Origin: Opitutaceae bacterium
GTDB lineage: Bacteria > Verrucomicrobiota > Verrucomicrobiia > Opitutales > Opitutaceae
DNA length: 64,000 nt
Assembly (NCBI GenBank): GCA_030648295.1
Contig: JAUSID010000167.1
Coordinates: forward strand, 17,962 to 81,961
Reading direction: 5' to 3'
The notes under the pieces were generated by a model. That model did no database searches. It was not told where the DNA came from and was given only the letters and a program-made list of their open reading frames with translations. Numbering within the stretch: the stretch's first letter is position 1; the number at the start of each line of letters is the position of its first letter. Positions 50,225 to 59,270 of this stretch are shown one piece after another. The position numbers and the translations under genes are program-made.

Positions 50225-52516
50225 ATGAAAACCTTGTCTCCCGGCGCTTTCAACGTGCGGGCAGCGACCGCGCTGATTTGTATCCCCGCCGCAATCTTGT
50301 TGGCGGCGCCCTTGCCCACCGTGCGGAACGTCGACTGGCAGCCGCTGGCGGCGCAGGTGCAGCGCGTGATCCAGGCGATGGAGCTGATCGGCGAACCGCT
50401 CACTGCCTCCGAGCGCGCGGCGGTCGATGCCGCGCTGCAGGACAAGGACGTCATGAGACTCCAGTCGGCCCTCGACGTCCGTTGCCTGTTCGGCGTGAAC
50501 ATCAACCCGGAGATGCGGGTGAAGGTCGAGCAGGGCATGGCGAAACCCGTCCTGGTTGAGCAGGGCTGGCGCAGCTTTCTCGTCAAGGTGCACAACGAGG
50601 CGGGTTCGACGGCCGCGCTGCACGCCGTGAGCCCCAATGCGCTCAGCGTCTACGAGCGGACCGCCAAGGATGCTTCGCCCTCCGGCGCAATCTACCGCGA
50701 GGGGATGACCAAGACCGATCCCGATCACCTTTGGCTCGATGTCGCCATGCATACCCGGCAGCCGTTGCGCGCCACGCTCGGGGGACTCGCCCTCGAGTAC
50801 CAGATCGTTCAGCTCTACAGCCGCGACGCCGGGAAGCGGGAGGCAAAGGTCGCGTTTCACGCCGGGCAGGGCACCCAGGATCTCGGCTTTCGCAGCGAGG
50901 TCGACGTGCTGTTCGACTGCGTGCCCGCCCACCCACTGACGCTGCGGGTGCGCGATGACACGGGGCGGCCGGCCATGGCGGCGTTCCTGATTCGCGACGC
51001 CCAGGATCGGGTCCACCCGCTGATGTCGAAGCGGCTCGAGCCGGATTTCTTCTTCCAGCCGCAGGTGTATCGGCAGGACGGTGACGTCCTCCGGCTGCCG
51101 GCCGGCACCTACACGATCGAGATGTCGCGCGGCCCCGAATCGGTGACGCAGGTCCGGACCATCGTCATTCCGGAAAGATCGGAGGCGATGTTCCGGGCCG
51201 AGCGCTGGATCGACCCCGCGGCCACCGGCTGGTGGTCGGGCGACCATCACATCCACGCCGCAGGCTGCGCCCACTACGTCAAGCCGACGGAGGGCGTCCT
51301 CCCCGCGGCGATGATCCGGCACGTGAAGGGCGAAGACCTGAAGGTTGGCTCCAATCTCACATGGGGTCCCGGTTTCGACTATCAAAAGCAGTTTTTCTGC
51401 GGAGACTTGGACCCGGTGTCGCAGCATCCGTATCTGCTGCGCTACGACGTCGAGGTCTCTGGCTTCGGCTCGCACCGCTCGGGACACCTCGTGCTGCTCC
51501 GGCTCAAGCAACAGATCTACCCAGGCGGAACGTCGAAGGATCACTGGCCGACGCTCGGGTTGAATACCCTGCGCTGGGCCAAGCAGCAGGGCGCGGTGTG
51601 CGGCCCGGCGCATTCCGGCAGCGGACTGAACGTCCAGTCGACCGAGCTGCCCAACTTTGTCGTGCCGCCCTACAACGGCATTGGCGCCAACGAATACATC
51701 GTCGACGTGACCCACGACGTACCGGGGCCGGATGGAAAACTCGTGCCGGCGGTCGACTTCATCTCCACGGTGGACACGGGATTTCGTTCGGAGCTCAACA
51801 TCTGGTATCACACGCTCAACGCCGGGTTCCGCACGCGGATCAGTGGCGAGACCGACTTTCCATGCATCTCCGGCGAGCGCGTGGGAATGGGACGTTCCTA
51901 TGTGAAACTCGACGGCAAGCTCGACTACGACCAGTGGTGCGAAGGCATCCGCCAGGGCCGGGCGTACGTATCGGAAGGGAAAAGCCATCTGCTCGAATTC
52001 GCCGTCGGTGGCGTGGCGATGGGCGAGCGCGACAGCGAATTGCGGCTCGCCAAGCCGGGCACGGTCCGCGCCACCGTCAAGGTCGCCGCGCGACTGGAGG
52101 AGAAACCCGTGGCACCGGGTCGGCGGATTCCTTGGAACATCGAGCACGCGCGGATTGGCGCGACGCGGGACGTGCCAGTGGAGCTCATCGTCAACGGGCT
52201 CCCGATCGCACGGCAAGTGGTGACGGCCGACGGCCGGCTGCGCGATCTCACGTTCGAGGTCTCGCTTGAGCGCAGTAGCTGGGTGGCGGTGCGAATTCTC
52301 CCCTCGTCGCACACGAATCCGGTTTTCGTGCTGGTGGGCGAAAAGCCGATTCGCGCGTCACGGCGCAGCGTGGAATGGTGCCTACAGGGTGTCGACCAGT
52401 GCTGGTCGCAGAAGGAACAGTTCATCCAACCGAGCGAAAAGGCCGACGCGATCGCCGCCTACGAGCACGCGCGCGAGACCTACCGCCGCCGGCTCGCGGA
52501 GTGCGAGGTCGAGTAG
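50225..52516 (+). CDS. CehA/McbA-family metallohydrolase (PHP-type), exported
   Basis: A 763-residue secreted protein with a signal peptide (MKTLSPGAFNVRAATALI then IPAAILLAAP). Residues 30-340 are a beta-rich N-terminal region. The metallohydrolase part begins with the PHP-like metal motif GWWSGDHHIHAAGCAHYVKP (about residues 338-357) and continues with GPAHSGSGLNV, the FVVPPYNGIGANEYIVD region and GRAYVSEGKSHLL. CehA/McbA proteins include carbaryl hydrolases, but homologues here are widespread in Planctomycetes/Verrucomicrobia and probably act on phosphoesters or other esters of natural compounds. No partner genes are evident. The long open frame on the opposite strand is a shadow. Confidence 0.8.
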   Translation: MKTLSPGAFNVRAATALICIPAAILLAAPLPTVRNVDWQPLAAQVQRVIQAMELIGEPLTASERAAVDAALQDKDVMRLQSALDVRCLFGVNINPEMRVKVEQGMAKPVLVEQGWRSFLVKVHNEAGSTAALHAVSPNALSVYERTAKDASPSGAIYREGMTKTDPDHLWLDVAMHTRQPLRATLGGLALEYQIVQLYSRDAGKREAKVAFHAGQGTQDLGFRSEVDVLFDCVPAHPLTLRVRDDTGRPAMAAFLIRDAQDRVHPLMSKRLEPDFFFQPQVYRQDGDVLRLPAGTYTIEMSRGPESVTQVRTIVIPERSEAMFRAERWIDPAATGWWSGDHHIHAAGCAHYVKPTEGVLPAAMIRHVKGEDLKVGSNLTWGPGFDYQKQFFCGDLDPVSQHPYLLRYDVEVSGFGSHRSGHLVLLRLKQQIYPGGTSKDHWPTLGLNTLRWAKQQGAVCGPAHSGSGLNVQSTELPNFVVPPYNGIGANEYIVDVTHDVPGPDGKLVPAVDFISTVDTGFRSELNIWYHTLNAGFRTRISGETDFPCISGERVGMGRSYVKLDGKLDYDQWCEGIRQGRAYVSEGKSHLLEFAVGGVAMGERDSELRLAKPGTVRATVKVAARLEEKPVAPGRRIPWNIEHARIGATRDVPVELIVNGLPIARQVVTADGRLRDLTFEVSLERSSWVAVRILPSSHTNPVFVLVGEKPIRASRRSVEWCLQGVDQCWSQKEQFIQPSEKADAIAAYEHARETYRRRLAECEVE

Positions 52517-52529
52517 GCGGCCCGCGGGG

Positions 52530-52727
52530 TCAGGTTGTCTTGCCGGCAGCGGGTGGCATCGCGTGAGGTTTGGATGCGGCGCGTTTTGGTCCCAAATTCA
52601 CGAACCACGCCGTCGCGAAGAGGACCACACCAGCGAGCAGGCGCACTCCTCCCAGTGCGACCATCGCGTTGGGCTGGTGGACGGCGTTGAAATCCGGGTA
52701 GGCGCGCAGGAAGACAACTCGCCGCAC
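52530..52727 (-). CDS. Possible small membrane protein or gene remnant
   Basis: A 65-codon frame starting with GTG carries one clear TM helix (VRLLAGVVLFATAWFVNL) and a charged tail. Reading upstream in the same frame continues open (GARTTRPDFTAHEAG before the GTG), overlapping the 3' part of the next gene, which suggests this is the C-terminal end of a larger lost membrane protein rather than an independent gene. No family recognised. Confidence 0.35.
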   Translation of the reverse strand: MRRVVFLRAYPDFNAVHQPNAMVALGGVRLLAGVVLFATAWFVNLGPKRAASKPHAMPPAAGKTT

Positions 52728-52774
52728 ATCGCCGGCCTCGTGGGCGGTGAAGTCCGGCCGGGTTGTCCTGGCCC

Positions 52775-53281
52775 CTACATGTTCTTGAAGGATTCGAACT
52801 GGCTGCTGAGTTTGTTCATGAAGTCGTCGAGGCCCTGGAATCCGTTGGCGCGAAGCGTCTGCTCCGCTTCGGCGACGGCCTTCGGGTCGCGACGATTGGG
52901 GTCGGCCTTGAGCTTTTCGTTGACCTTGGTCACCGCCTCCATGCCGGCGAGGATCCTGTCCGACACGGTGCCGATGTTTCGGCCCTGCACGTTGTAGCTT
53001 TTGCGTAGATCCTTCAACGCGTTCACGGCCTTGTTCGCCTGCACGAACTTCTCGTGCGAATGATGCGCATCGCCAACCTTCACCTGATACATGTGGCCGA
53101 GCGATTGGGGGTCCTGGATATTGACTCCCGCCTTCTGGGTTTTGGCCACCTGCTCAAAGTTCGAGTTCCACCCGCCTGCCACCACGCGCACCGGTTCGGC
53201 CACGGCACTCAGGGCGGGCGGAGTCAGAATCAAACCCGCTACCAGGAGCACGACCGGGCCGTAGGGGAAAGCGGCGTTCAC
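52775..53281 (-). CDS. Exported hypothetical protein
   Basis: A 168-residue protein with a signal peptide (GPVVLLVAGLILTPPALSAVA) and a soluble, mostly helical and charged mature part (FEQVAKTQKAGVNIQD, VNALKDLRKSYNVQGRN, EQTLRANGFQGLDDF). No enzyme motif or known domain was recognised; codon use and the convincing signal peptide support a real gene. It converges with the CehA-like gene and is separated from the STAND gene by about 510 bases without genes. Confidence 0.55.
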   Translation of the reverse strand: MNAAFPYGPVVLLVAGLILTPPALSAVAEPVRVVAGGWNSNFEQVAKTQKAGVNIQDPQSLGHMYQVKVGDAHHSHEKFVQANKAVNALKDLRKSYNVQGRNIGTVSDRILAGMEAVTKVNEKLKADPNRRDPKAVAEAEQTLRANGFQGLDDFMNKLSSQFESFKNM

Positions 53282-53283
53282 CG

Positions 53284-53794
53284 TGCCATGCCACGGATTG
53301 GTGCTCGGATTGGCTCCGCAATTTTTTGTCTTCGCTCCCTAATAGTAGGTGTCGATCCAGCCTCGACGGCCACCCGCGCGGGATTCAGTTCGTCGTTGCC
53401 CGGCCGGTTGACTGTCGGCTCAAGTCACCCTGCCCGAACGGGTGCACGTCCGGGATCACATCCCTTCGATCGAATCTCCCACCCATGGCCAAAGGCTGCT
53501 TGAGGCGTTTGCCTCCGAAACAACGACCGCGTAAAGCCAAGCCGGATACGCGCGGTGCGGCCGCGGGGAAACGGACAATGATGGCGTGGTGCACCAGGTT
53601 CTTCTGCTGGACGATTTGATGTGACCTATCACGCGGATCATGCGGTGAAGATGATTCGCGTGCTTCGCGTCGAGTGGGTCTGAGCCGCAGCCGTTCCCAG
53701 GGAAGTCCGCCAAGATGTTCGATACGAACGAACAGGTGCATACGCAGGATGTCGCTTCATCTCGTGCACATTCAGAAAGGCTCCGGGCAGCCTA
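53284..53794. other. Intergenic region without recognisable gene
   Basis: Frames on both strands are short, lack family resemblance and no signal peptide is seen. No repeat class of this window was found either. It may hold a regulator site for the STAND gene's 3' side or a decayed gene. Confidence 0.5.
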
Positions 53795-56700
53795 TTATCG
53801 CGCCACGTTGGCCAGCTGGTTTTCGAGTGGAGCGAGAATCAGCTCACGCTGATTCCGCGTGAGCTTGTTTGCGGCCGCGAGCGGGCGGACGTGACCTAGC
53901 GCGTGTTCAAGGAGGGTCCTACGACCGTCCGGGTCGAGTTCATCGCCGATCTCCGCCTTGATCCAGAGACCCCGGGCCATCTCGACTTCGGTAAACGCTT
54001 CGCCCGGCGCGAGGGCATAGACAGCCTCCAATTCGGGCCAAATCAATTCCAGGCGTTTTCGAGCTGCCGTGGTCTCGTCCGAGCAGGCCAAAACGTGTGC
54101 GGCTTGGAGCTCAAATCGCAAATATGCCAATCGCTGTGACGGAGTCGGATTGGCGGCCGGTGGTTCTCGCAGGCTGTCCAGAATCGCAAGAGCGCGCCGT
54201 GCTGCGACGTAGTCACGAGCTCCCGACGACGCCTGAAGCAGCTGGTTGACCACGCTCCATTTTCGCCGCCGCGCGCTCTCATCACCCAACTCCGCCGCGA
54301 CGTCCTCGTCCATCTTGGCCAAAGCGGCGGCCGCGTCGGACTGTGCGCTCGCCCAGTTCCCGCGGGCTATTTGTACCGTGCGCCACAAATTATCGTTTCG
54401 CTCACGGTTTTCCTGACTCACGTCGTCCTCCGATCGAATCAGCGGGGTTTCCAGCCGCCCGACACTTGTCTCCGTGGCGAGTGGTTGCATGCGGGCCAAG
54501 TATTCATCGGCCTCGGCGTCGCGTCCAGTGGCAGCATACAGGGTGGCGAGTTGGCCGTAAGTCTGCCGCGTGTTGTTTTTCATGAAGCTTCCAGCCTGTT
54601 TCACGGAAAGCTCATGGATCGTCTGGTGGTGGAGTTTCTCCGCGGTGGAAAAATCGCCGCGCTGGAAGGCATCGCCCGCGGCACTTCTCAGAGCTACTGC
54701 GCGATTGTTCAGAAACACGCGGTTATTCGGATCGAGGCGGAGCAAATCGGCATAAACGGCGCGCGTGCGATCGCGTGCTTGATCGGCTTCCGCGAAACGC
54801 CACTCCTCGGAATGCTGACGAGAAATATCCCCGAGCACGTAGGTCAGGTTTGACTTGGCCGATTGCAGGGCCGGGTCTTGGGCCAGCATTTTTTCCAGAA
54901 TCGCCTTCGCCTCCTCGGTGGCATGTTGGGCGCCATCGGGGTCGACCTGGCGAAGAGGCCCGGCGAGCCAAGCCAGCAAAAACGCTTTGCGCATGCCGGG
55001 GTGTCGGGGCGGTGGCGGCAACTGCTCTGCTTCTTCGAGCGCGGCGATCGCGCGGCGGTAAAGATCAATTGTTTCCTTTGGACGTCGGTAGCGCAGAACG
55101 TAAGCCCGATTGCCATAGGACTCGGCCAATCCGCCCAGGGCTCGGCCGCGCAATTCCGGCTGCGCTAGTGGCGCCGCCAGCAAGCTCTCTATTCGTTCAC
55201 TGAGCGTGAGAGCCTCGTCACGCCGGGTCTCCGAAGCCATATAACGCGCCAGCTTCGCCAACGCGGCGGCGTAATCAACGTGCATCGCCGCCGTCAATTT
55301 CCCGGAACGCTCGATGTCTTCAAAAATGCGAATCGACTCCTCGAACCGCTTGAATGCCTCCTGCGCGTCATCGCGCAATCCGAGCACTGACCCCAGGTTC
55401 GCCAGCGCATTCGCATGAGCGACGCCGGTGTCGATTGTGAGAAGGGCAGCGGGCAAATGTTCGTAGTAGGCGACGGTTTTCTGCGCGACATCGAGGAGCA
55501 CGCTGCCGTGACCAAGATCGGTTAACTGCTCACGCAAATCGTTCAGCATATACCCCATCACGTCTTCCGCTTCTCTTCGTCCCACGTCAGCTAGCCGCCG
55601 GGCGTTTGCTGCTTCTTTGGCTGCAGCCTGCGCCTTGCCTTCCGAGTGCCGCGCCAGCTCGGCATTTTGCTGCGCCTCGCGGCGCGACGCGATCGCCATG
55701 ATCATCGCCGTCACCGCGACCATCGCGACGATGCCCATCCCGCGCACGAGCCACTTCAGTTTCCCCGCGAACCGCGTCTGCTCCTCCGCCCGCGCGCGTT
55801 CGGCCTCCGCCAGCGCCCGCGCCTGCTCCAGCTCCCGCTGACGCGCCGCCTCCTGTGCCCGCGTCTCCTCCCCCGCGGCATGGGTGCTCGCCTCGAGGAA
55901 CGCGACCGCCTCCTCGAAATTTCCATCGTGTTGTTCCGCCCACGCCGCGTTCGGCCGGCTCGTCTCCATCCACGACCGCGCGATCGACAGCTCGGGGTCG
56001 CGAAAAAATCCCGTCCTGCCCTGCCGCCACAACGCCGCGGTCTCGGACAGCCGTCGGAAAATCCCCACCGACTTCGCTTCCTCGTCCACCCATTCGCGCA
56101 ACCGCGCCCACACCCGCATCAGGCTCTCGTGCGACAAATCGATCACCGTCGTGTCCCGCAGTTCCACGTCCGCCGGCGGCGTGAGAAAACTCACCTCGGG
56201 ATGCCGGAACGCGTCGATCACCGGCAGCAGTTTGGCCTTGTCCACGCCGAGGATGTGGCAGAGGGCCTGCAAACGTCGCGGACGCCGGATGCCGCGCTTC
56301 TCCGAGCCCTCGACCGTGAGCGCCTTGAACATCGCCGCGCAAAGTTCGCGCTGCCGCTCGGTCGCCAGCCCGAAGAAAATCTCGTCGGCATGCACCGACA
56401 GCGCCTGCGACATCTTGCCGACCTGCGCGTAGTCCTCGAGATCGAGGGCGGCGGCGCCAGCCCGGCCCTGCCACACCCGCCACGTGCGCATCAACGCATG
56501 TTGCAGACACGGCAGCTGGTCCTGCTCCTCGCCGAGATCGTTCAACAACCGCTGCAGGAGTCGCGGCGTAATTTCTCCACCCGCCACCCGGATTGGACCT
56601 TCGATCGCCGACTTGAACTGTTCGCGGCTGAGCCGGGGAATCAGATATTCGCCCCGGTTCACCGCCTCAGCCAGGCCTTCAAAACGCGAACAGTCGCCGA

Positions 56701-57280
56701 TGAAATCCGACCGCATCGTCGCCACGACATAGATCGGCACTTCCGTTTGCGCGGTCGCTTCGCGCAGCATCGCGATGAAGTCGTTCGCCACCTCGCTCTC
56801 GGCCTCGCCCGCTTCATCGTAGCGGAAAATCTCCTCGAACTGATCCACCACGAGGAGAAAATTCGTGCCCACGGGGAGACCAGCCTGCCGCACGGCCTCG
56901 ACCAGCCCGAACTGGCTGCGGCCGAGCGTCGCGAGCAGGTGGGGCACGGCGTTTTCCTCGCCGCGATCGTGCAGCTCCGCCTCGAGCAGCGCCTCCGTGA
57001 GATGGCGCAACGGATCTCCGCCCGGATGCATCACGGCAATCGCCCAGTGCGCGCCCGCATCGCTCATCCCGCCGCCCTGGAGCCGGGACAGCAGGCCGCA
57101 GCGGACCAGCGAGGACTTGCCGCGGCCCGAGCTGCCGACCACCGCGATGAACCGGTTGCGCTGCAAACGCGCCACCAGCTCCATCGTCTGCTGCTCGCGC
57201 CCGAAGAAGAGATGATCCTCGTCACTGCGAAACGAACGCAGCCCGGGGAACGGATTAAAGAACGCGGATTTGTCCTTCAT
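53795..57280 (-). CDS. nSTAND1-family NTPase with TM helix and TPR C-terminus
   Basis: A 1161-residue signalling NTPase. The N-terminal motif NPFPGLRSFRSDEDHLFFGR is the hallmark of the novel STAND NTPase 1 family; Walker A is VVGSSGRGKSSLVRCGL (about residues 47-63) and Walker B FLLVVDQFEEIF with Asp146. A helical region with the typical LRLxRx-type sensor (EYLIPRLSREQFKSAIEGPI) and QHALMRTWRVW follows to about 400. A charged coiled coil (about 460-505) precedes one TM helix (about 507-531, LVRGMGIVAMVAVTAMIMAI). The rest, to 1161, is a TPR-like alpha-solenoid (DAQEAFKRFEESIRIFEDIE). STAND proteins sense a ligand with the solenoid and oligomerise. The TIR gene lies next to it, upstream on the same strand, so TIR + STAND is the likely functional unit. 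Confidence 0.88.
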   Translation of the reverse strand: MKDKSAFFNPFPGLRSFRSDEDHLFFGREQQTMELVARLQRNRFIAVVGSSGRGKSSLVRCGLLSRLQGGGMSDAGAHWAIAVMHPGGDPLRHLTEALLEAELHDRGEENAVPHLLATLGRSQFGLVEAVRQAGLPVGTNFLLVVDQFEEIFRYDEAGEAESEVANDFIAMLREATAQTEVPIYVVATMRSDFIGDCSRFEGLAEAVNRGEYLIPRLSREQFKSAIEGPIRVAGGEITPRLLQRLLNDLGEEQDQLPCLQHALMRTWRVWQGRAGAAALDLEDYAQVGKMSQALSVHADEIFFGLATERQRELCAAMFKALTVEGSEKRGIRRPRRLQALCHILGVDKAKLLPVIDAFRHPEVSFLTPPADVELRDTTVIDLSHESLMRVWARLREWVDEEAKSVGIFRRLSETAALWRQGRTGFFRDPELSIARSWMETSRPNAAWAEQHDGNFEEAVAFLEASTHAAGEETRAQEAARQRELEQARALAEAERARAEEQTRFAGKLKWLVRGMGIVAMVAVTAMIMAIASRREAQQNAELARHSEGKAQAAAKEAANARRLADVGRREAEDVMGYMLNDLREQLTDLGHGSVLLDVAQKTVAYYEHLPAALLTIDTGVAHANALANLGSVLGLRDDAQEAFKRFEESIRIFEDIERSGKLTAAMHVDYAAALAKLARYMASETRRDEALTLSERIESLLAAPLAQPELRGRALGGLAESYGNRAYVLRYRRPKETIDLYRRAIAALEEAEQLPPPPRHPGMRKAFLLAWLAGPLRQVDPDGAQHATEEAKAILEKMLAQDPALQSAKSNLTYVLGDISRQHSEEWRFAEADQARDRTRAVYADLLRLDPNNRVFLNNRAVALRSAAGDAFQRGDFSTAEKLHHQTIHELSVKQAGSFMKNNTRQTYGQLATLYAATGRDAEADEYLARMQPLATETSVGRLETPLIRSEDDVSQENRERNDNLWRTVQIARGNWASAQSDAAAALAKMDEDVAAELGDESARRRKWSVVNQLLQASSGARDYVAARRALAILDSLREPPAANPTPSQRLAYLRFELQAAHVLACSDETTAARKRLELIWPELEAVYALAPGEAFTEVEMARGLWIKAEIGDELDPDGRRTLLEHALGHVRPLAAANKLTRNQRELILAPLENQLANVAR

Positions 57281-57303
57281 GCGCGAACTCCTGGTTTCAA
57301 ACC

Positions 57304-57445
57304 TTGGGCCACAGAGGACACAGAGCGCAGCCCACAGAGGACACAGAGCAATGCCTCAGCCTCTGTGAACTCTGTGTCGGAGCTCCGTGATCTCTGTGAC
57401 CCGGCTTGGGGTCCTTGGTCTCTGGTCCCTAGTCGCTGGTCTTTA
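57304..57445. repeat. Inverted CACAGAG array followed by a GGTCCYT heptamer array
   Basis: CACAGAGGACACAGAGC repeats on the left are mirrored by CTCTGTGTCxGAGCTCCGTG and CTCTGTGACC on the right (57304-57405). From 57411 heptamers GGTCCTT, GGTCTCT, GGTCCCT, AGTCGCT and GGTCTTT follow. This fills the 169-bp gap between the TIR and STAND genes. Confidence 0.8.
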
Positions 57446-57449
57446 GATT

Positions 57450-58940
57450 TCATACCCGCGCCTCCTTCAACGCCCGCACGAACGCCAGCAGCTCGGTGTT
57501 GGTGGAAAAATCAGCCTGCGCCGAAATGACCTGGGCATTGTGCGATCGGAATCGCTCCTTCCGGTGGTCCAGTGGCGGCGCGAGGTACACGCCCTGCACC
57601 GCCACCGGTCCGGCCCGCCCGTAACCCACGGCCTTGAGGATATCGCGCAGCTTGATGTCGACCCAGGCGCGGGGCGCCGAACCGTAGAACACGAGCACGC
57701 CATCGCAGTTCAACAGATTGTCCCGATGCAGCGTACTGGCGTCGGCACTACCAGCGTCGGCCGCCGGCAGGCACACTTCCAGGCCCTGTTCGAACAGGAA
57801 GTCTTCGAGTGGCTCGACCGCCGGCTCGTCGGCCGGTTCGCAGATGACATACACCCGGGCGGGGCTGCTCACCGGCGCCAGCACCGCCGCGGATGATGCC
57901 GGTTTCTTTTCCGCCGGACTGAGTTTCTGAATCAGATCCTTTTTCAGCAGGGTCAGGTTGCCTTCGAAGAGGTCGGCCGAGAAATGCCACTTCGGCTGAT
58001 CCTGAATCTCACCGAGGAACGCGCGCTGCCTTTCGTCCGTCGTCTCGCCTTCGCCCGGCAGCCAGATCAGGCGGGGCAGGGTTTGCTGCCGGGCCTGCTC
58101 GGCGCTCCAGCGTAATTGGAGAGCGGGTACGGATTCGGCGGCGTCTTCCGGGGTGGCGCCGTAATGCCGGCCGAGAAGATGAACGGCGACGGCGCTCTGC
58201 TCGAGACAGGCTTTCACCGTGGTTTCGATCTCGCGGGTCAGGAACGGGAGCGGCGCCTCCGGCAGCACGCGGTGGCCGCGTTCCAGCAGTTCGCGCCGGA
58301 TTTTGTCCCGCTCCGGCTGCAATTCCAGCGTCGTAGTCGCAAGGTACACCGTCTTTCCACTCGCGCGCCCGGCGGCGGGTTCGGTCGCCGGCTGGTAGAT
58401 CTTCAGGACGGTGCAGATCTCGTGCGCGAGATCGTAAATCCGCTCGAAAAACCGCTGCCGCGCCACGACGCCGAACGTTTCGTCGTATTCGCGCAATCGT
58501 CCGGTCTCGGGATCCACCTCGTAGAATTCGAAACCGAGCAGCCGGGAAAAAAGCTCGTCGAGGGGTGGCGGAATCTCCTGGGCCGCCACGGGTGTCTTCA
58601 CGACCTTGAAGATCCGCGACTTGTTTTCCGCGGTGATTCCGCCGTGGGCGGCCGCGACGCGAACGAACTCCTCGAGTTCGCGCCGGCACCATTCGCTGCG
58701 CACGTAGCGCGGGGTCAGAACGGAGACGAGGACCTTGGAGTCGGAGAACTGCTGCACCAGGGCCTCGTCGAACAGGTCGCTGCCCTGAAGTTTGGGATCG
58801 CGCCAAATCTTCAACTCCTGGCCGAGGAGCTGGGCCATGCGCACCTCCAGGCTGCGATGAAACTGGGAAATCCAGCCGCGCTGGCCCTCCATCATCGGCT
58901 GGTCGTCGATGTGCGCGTAACTGATGAAGACGTCGTTCAT
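57450..58940 (-). CDS. Three-domain TIR-like protein, predicted NADase/signal producer
   Basis: A 496-residue cytoplasmic protein. The start at 58940 gives MNDVFISYAHIDD, the first TIR strand. TIR domain 1 (about 1-165) has VLVSVLTPRYVRSEWCRREL; Glu88 of WCRREL matches the catalytic NADase Glu of plant and bacterial TIR domains. Domain 2 (about 200-330) begins KTVYLATTTLELQPERDKIR and contains LPEAPLPFLTREIETTV and AVHLLGRHYGATPED, which resembles TIR/DUF4062-type effector-associated domains. Domain 3 (about 365-496) opens ARVYVICEPADEPAVEPLED and contains DGVLVFYGSAP and KAVGYGRAGPVAVQGVYLAP, a TIR-like fold of the same group. The nSTAND1 gene lies 169 bases downstream on the same strand. 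Likely a phage-defence or stress-signalling module; only domain 1 shows a catalytic Glu by eye. Confidence 0.85.
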   Translation of the reverse strand: MNDVFISYAHIDDQPMMEGQRGWISQFHRSLEVRMAQLLGQELKIWRDPKLQGSDLFDEALVQQFSDSKVLVSVLTPRYVRSEWCRRELEEFVRVAAAHGGITAENKSRIFKVVKTPVAAQEIPPPLDELFSRLLGFEFYEVDPETGRLREYDETFGVVARQRFFERIYDLAHEICTVLKIYQPATEPAAGRASGKTVYLATTTLELQPERDKIRRELLERGHRVLPEAPLPFLTREIETTVKACLEQSAVAVHLLGRHYGATPEDAAESVPALQLRWSAEQARQQTLPRLIWLPGEGETTDERQRAFLGEIQDQPKWHFSADLFEGNLTLLKKDLIQKLSPAEKKPASSAAVLAPVSSPARVYVICEPADEPAVEPLEDFLFEQGLEVCLPAADAGSADASTLHRDNLLNCDGVLVFYGSAPRAWVDIKLRDILKAVGYGRAGPVAVQGVYLAPPLDHRKERFRSHNAQVISAQADFSTNTELLAFVRALKEARV

Positions 58941-58954
58941 GGGGTATTTTGGGG

Positions 58955-59053
58955 AACGCTCAACGTTCAACGTTTAACGCTTAACGTTTAAGTTCAGCGG
59001 GGCGGATTTCGTCACTTGGGCGTTGAGCGTTAAACGTCGAGCGTTGCGCGTTC
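58955..59053. repeat. Inverted AACGTT-type heptamer array upstream of the TIR gene
   Basis: Left units run CAACGTT, CAACGTT, TAACGCT, TAACGTT (58955-58992), and the right part (59020-59053) is the inverse (GCGTTGA, GCGTTAA, ACGTCGA, GCGTTGC, GCGTTCA). A hairpin of more than 30 bp is possible. It lies between the TIR start and a broken copy of that start. Confidence 0.8.
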
Positions 59054-59070
59054 ACGCGCCGCGCGCTCGG

Positions 59071-59097
59071 GTAGCTGATGAACGTCGTTCATGGGGC
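59071..59097 (-). pseudogene. Broken second copy of the TIR gene start
   Basis: The sequence reads MNDV then HQLP on the minus strand and aligns with the authentic start at 58916-58944 except for a two-base deletion after the GAC-GT codons and divergence thereafter. It lies beyond the inverted array at 58955, 157 bases upstream of the real start. It records a local duplication. Confidence 0.6.
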
Positions 59098-59110
59098 GGG
59101 GGGAATGGGG

Positions 59111-59240
59111 TAAAGCTGTGGAAACGTAGCCAGGAACCTGACACGCGAAACGAAGCTCTCGCGCGCGAGGTCGCCGGAAGGTGGGGTTGCCGGCGGGATT
59201 ACGATTCCAATACAGCAACCGGCACGCCAGCAGAAAAAAA
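59111..59240 (+). repeat. Right copy of the ~130-bp direct repeat
   Basis: Same orientation as 49622-49749. The strongest identity is ACGATTCCAATACAGCAACC with GGCACGCCAGCAGAAAA. Directly after it lies a remnant of another gene (59271). Recombination between the copies would delete about 9.5 kb including the TIR-STAND genes. Confidence 0.8.
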
Positions 59241-59270
59241 CGGCGCCAACTCGGCGCGAAACACCCGGCG

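Noticed and set aside
49865..52312. 815-codon open frame on the minus strand opposite the CehA-like gene
   Set aside because: Third-position GC bias keeps the complementary frame open; the plus frame has a signal peptide and metal motif, this one has nothing.
52530..52774. Full membrane protein gene
   Set aside because: Only one TM helix and an upstream overlap with a better supported gene; listed at low confidence as a possible remnant only.
53284..53794. Gene between the hypothetical protein and the STAND gene
   Set aside because: Frames on both strands lack any domain, signal peptide or conserved context.
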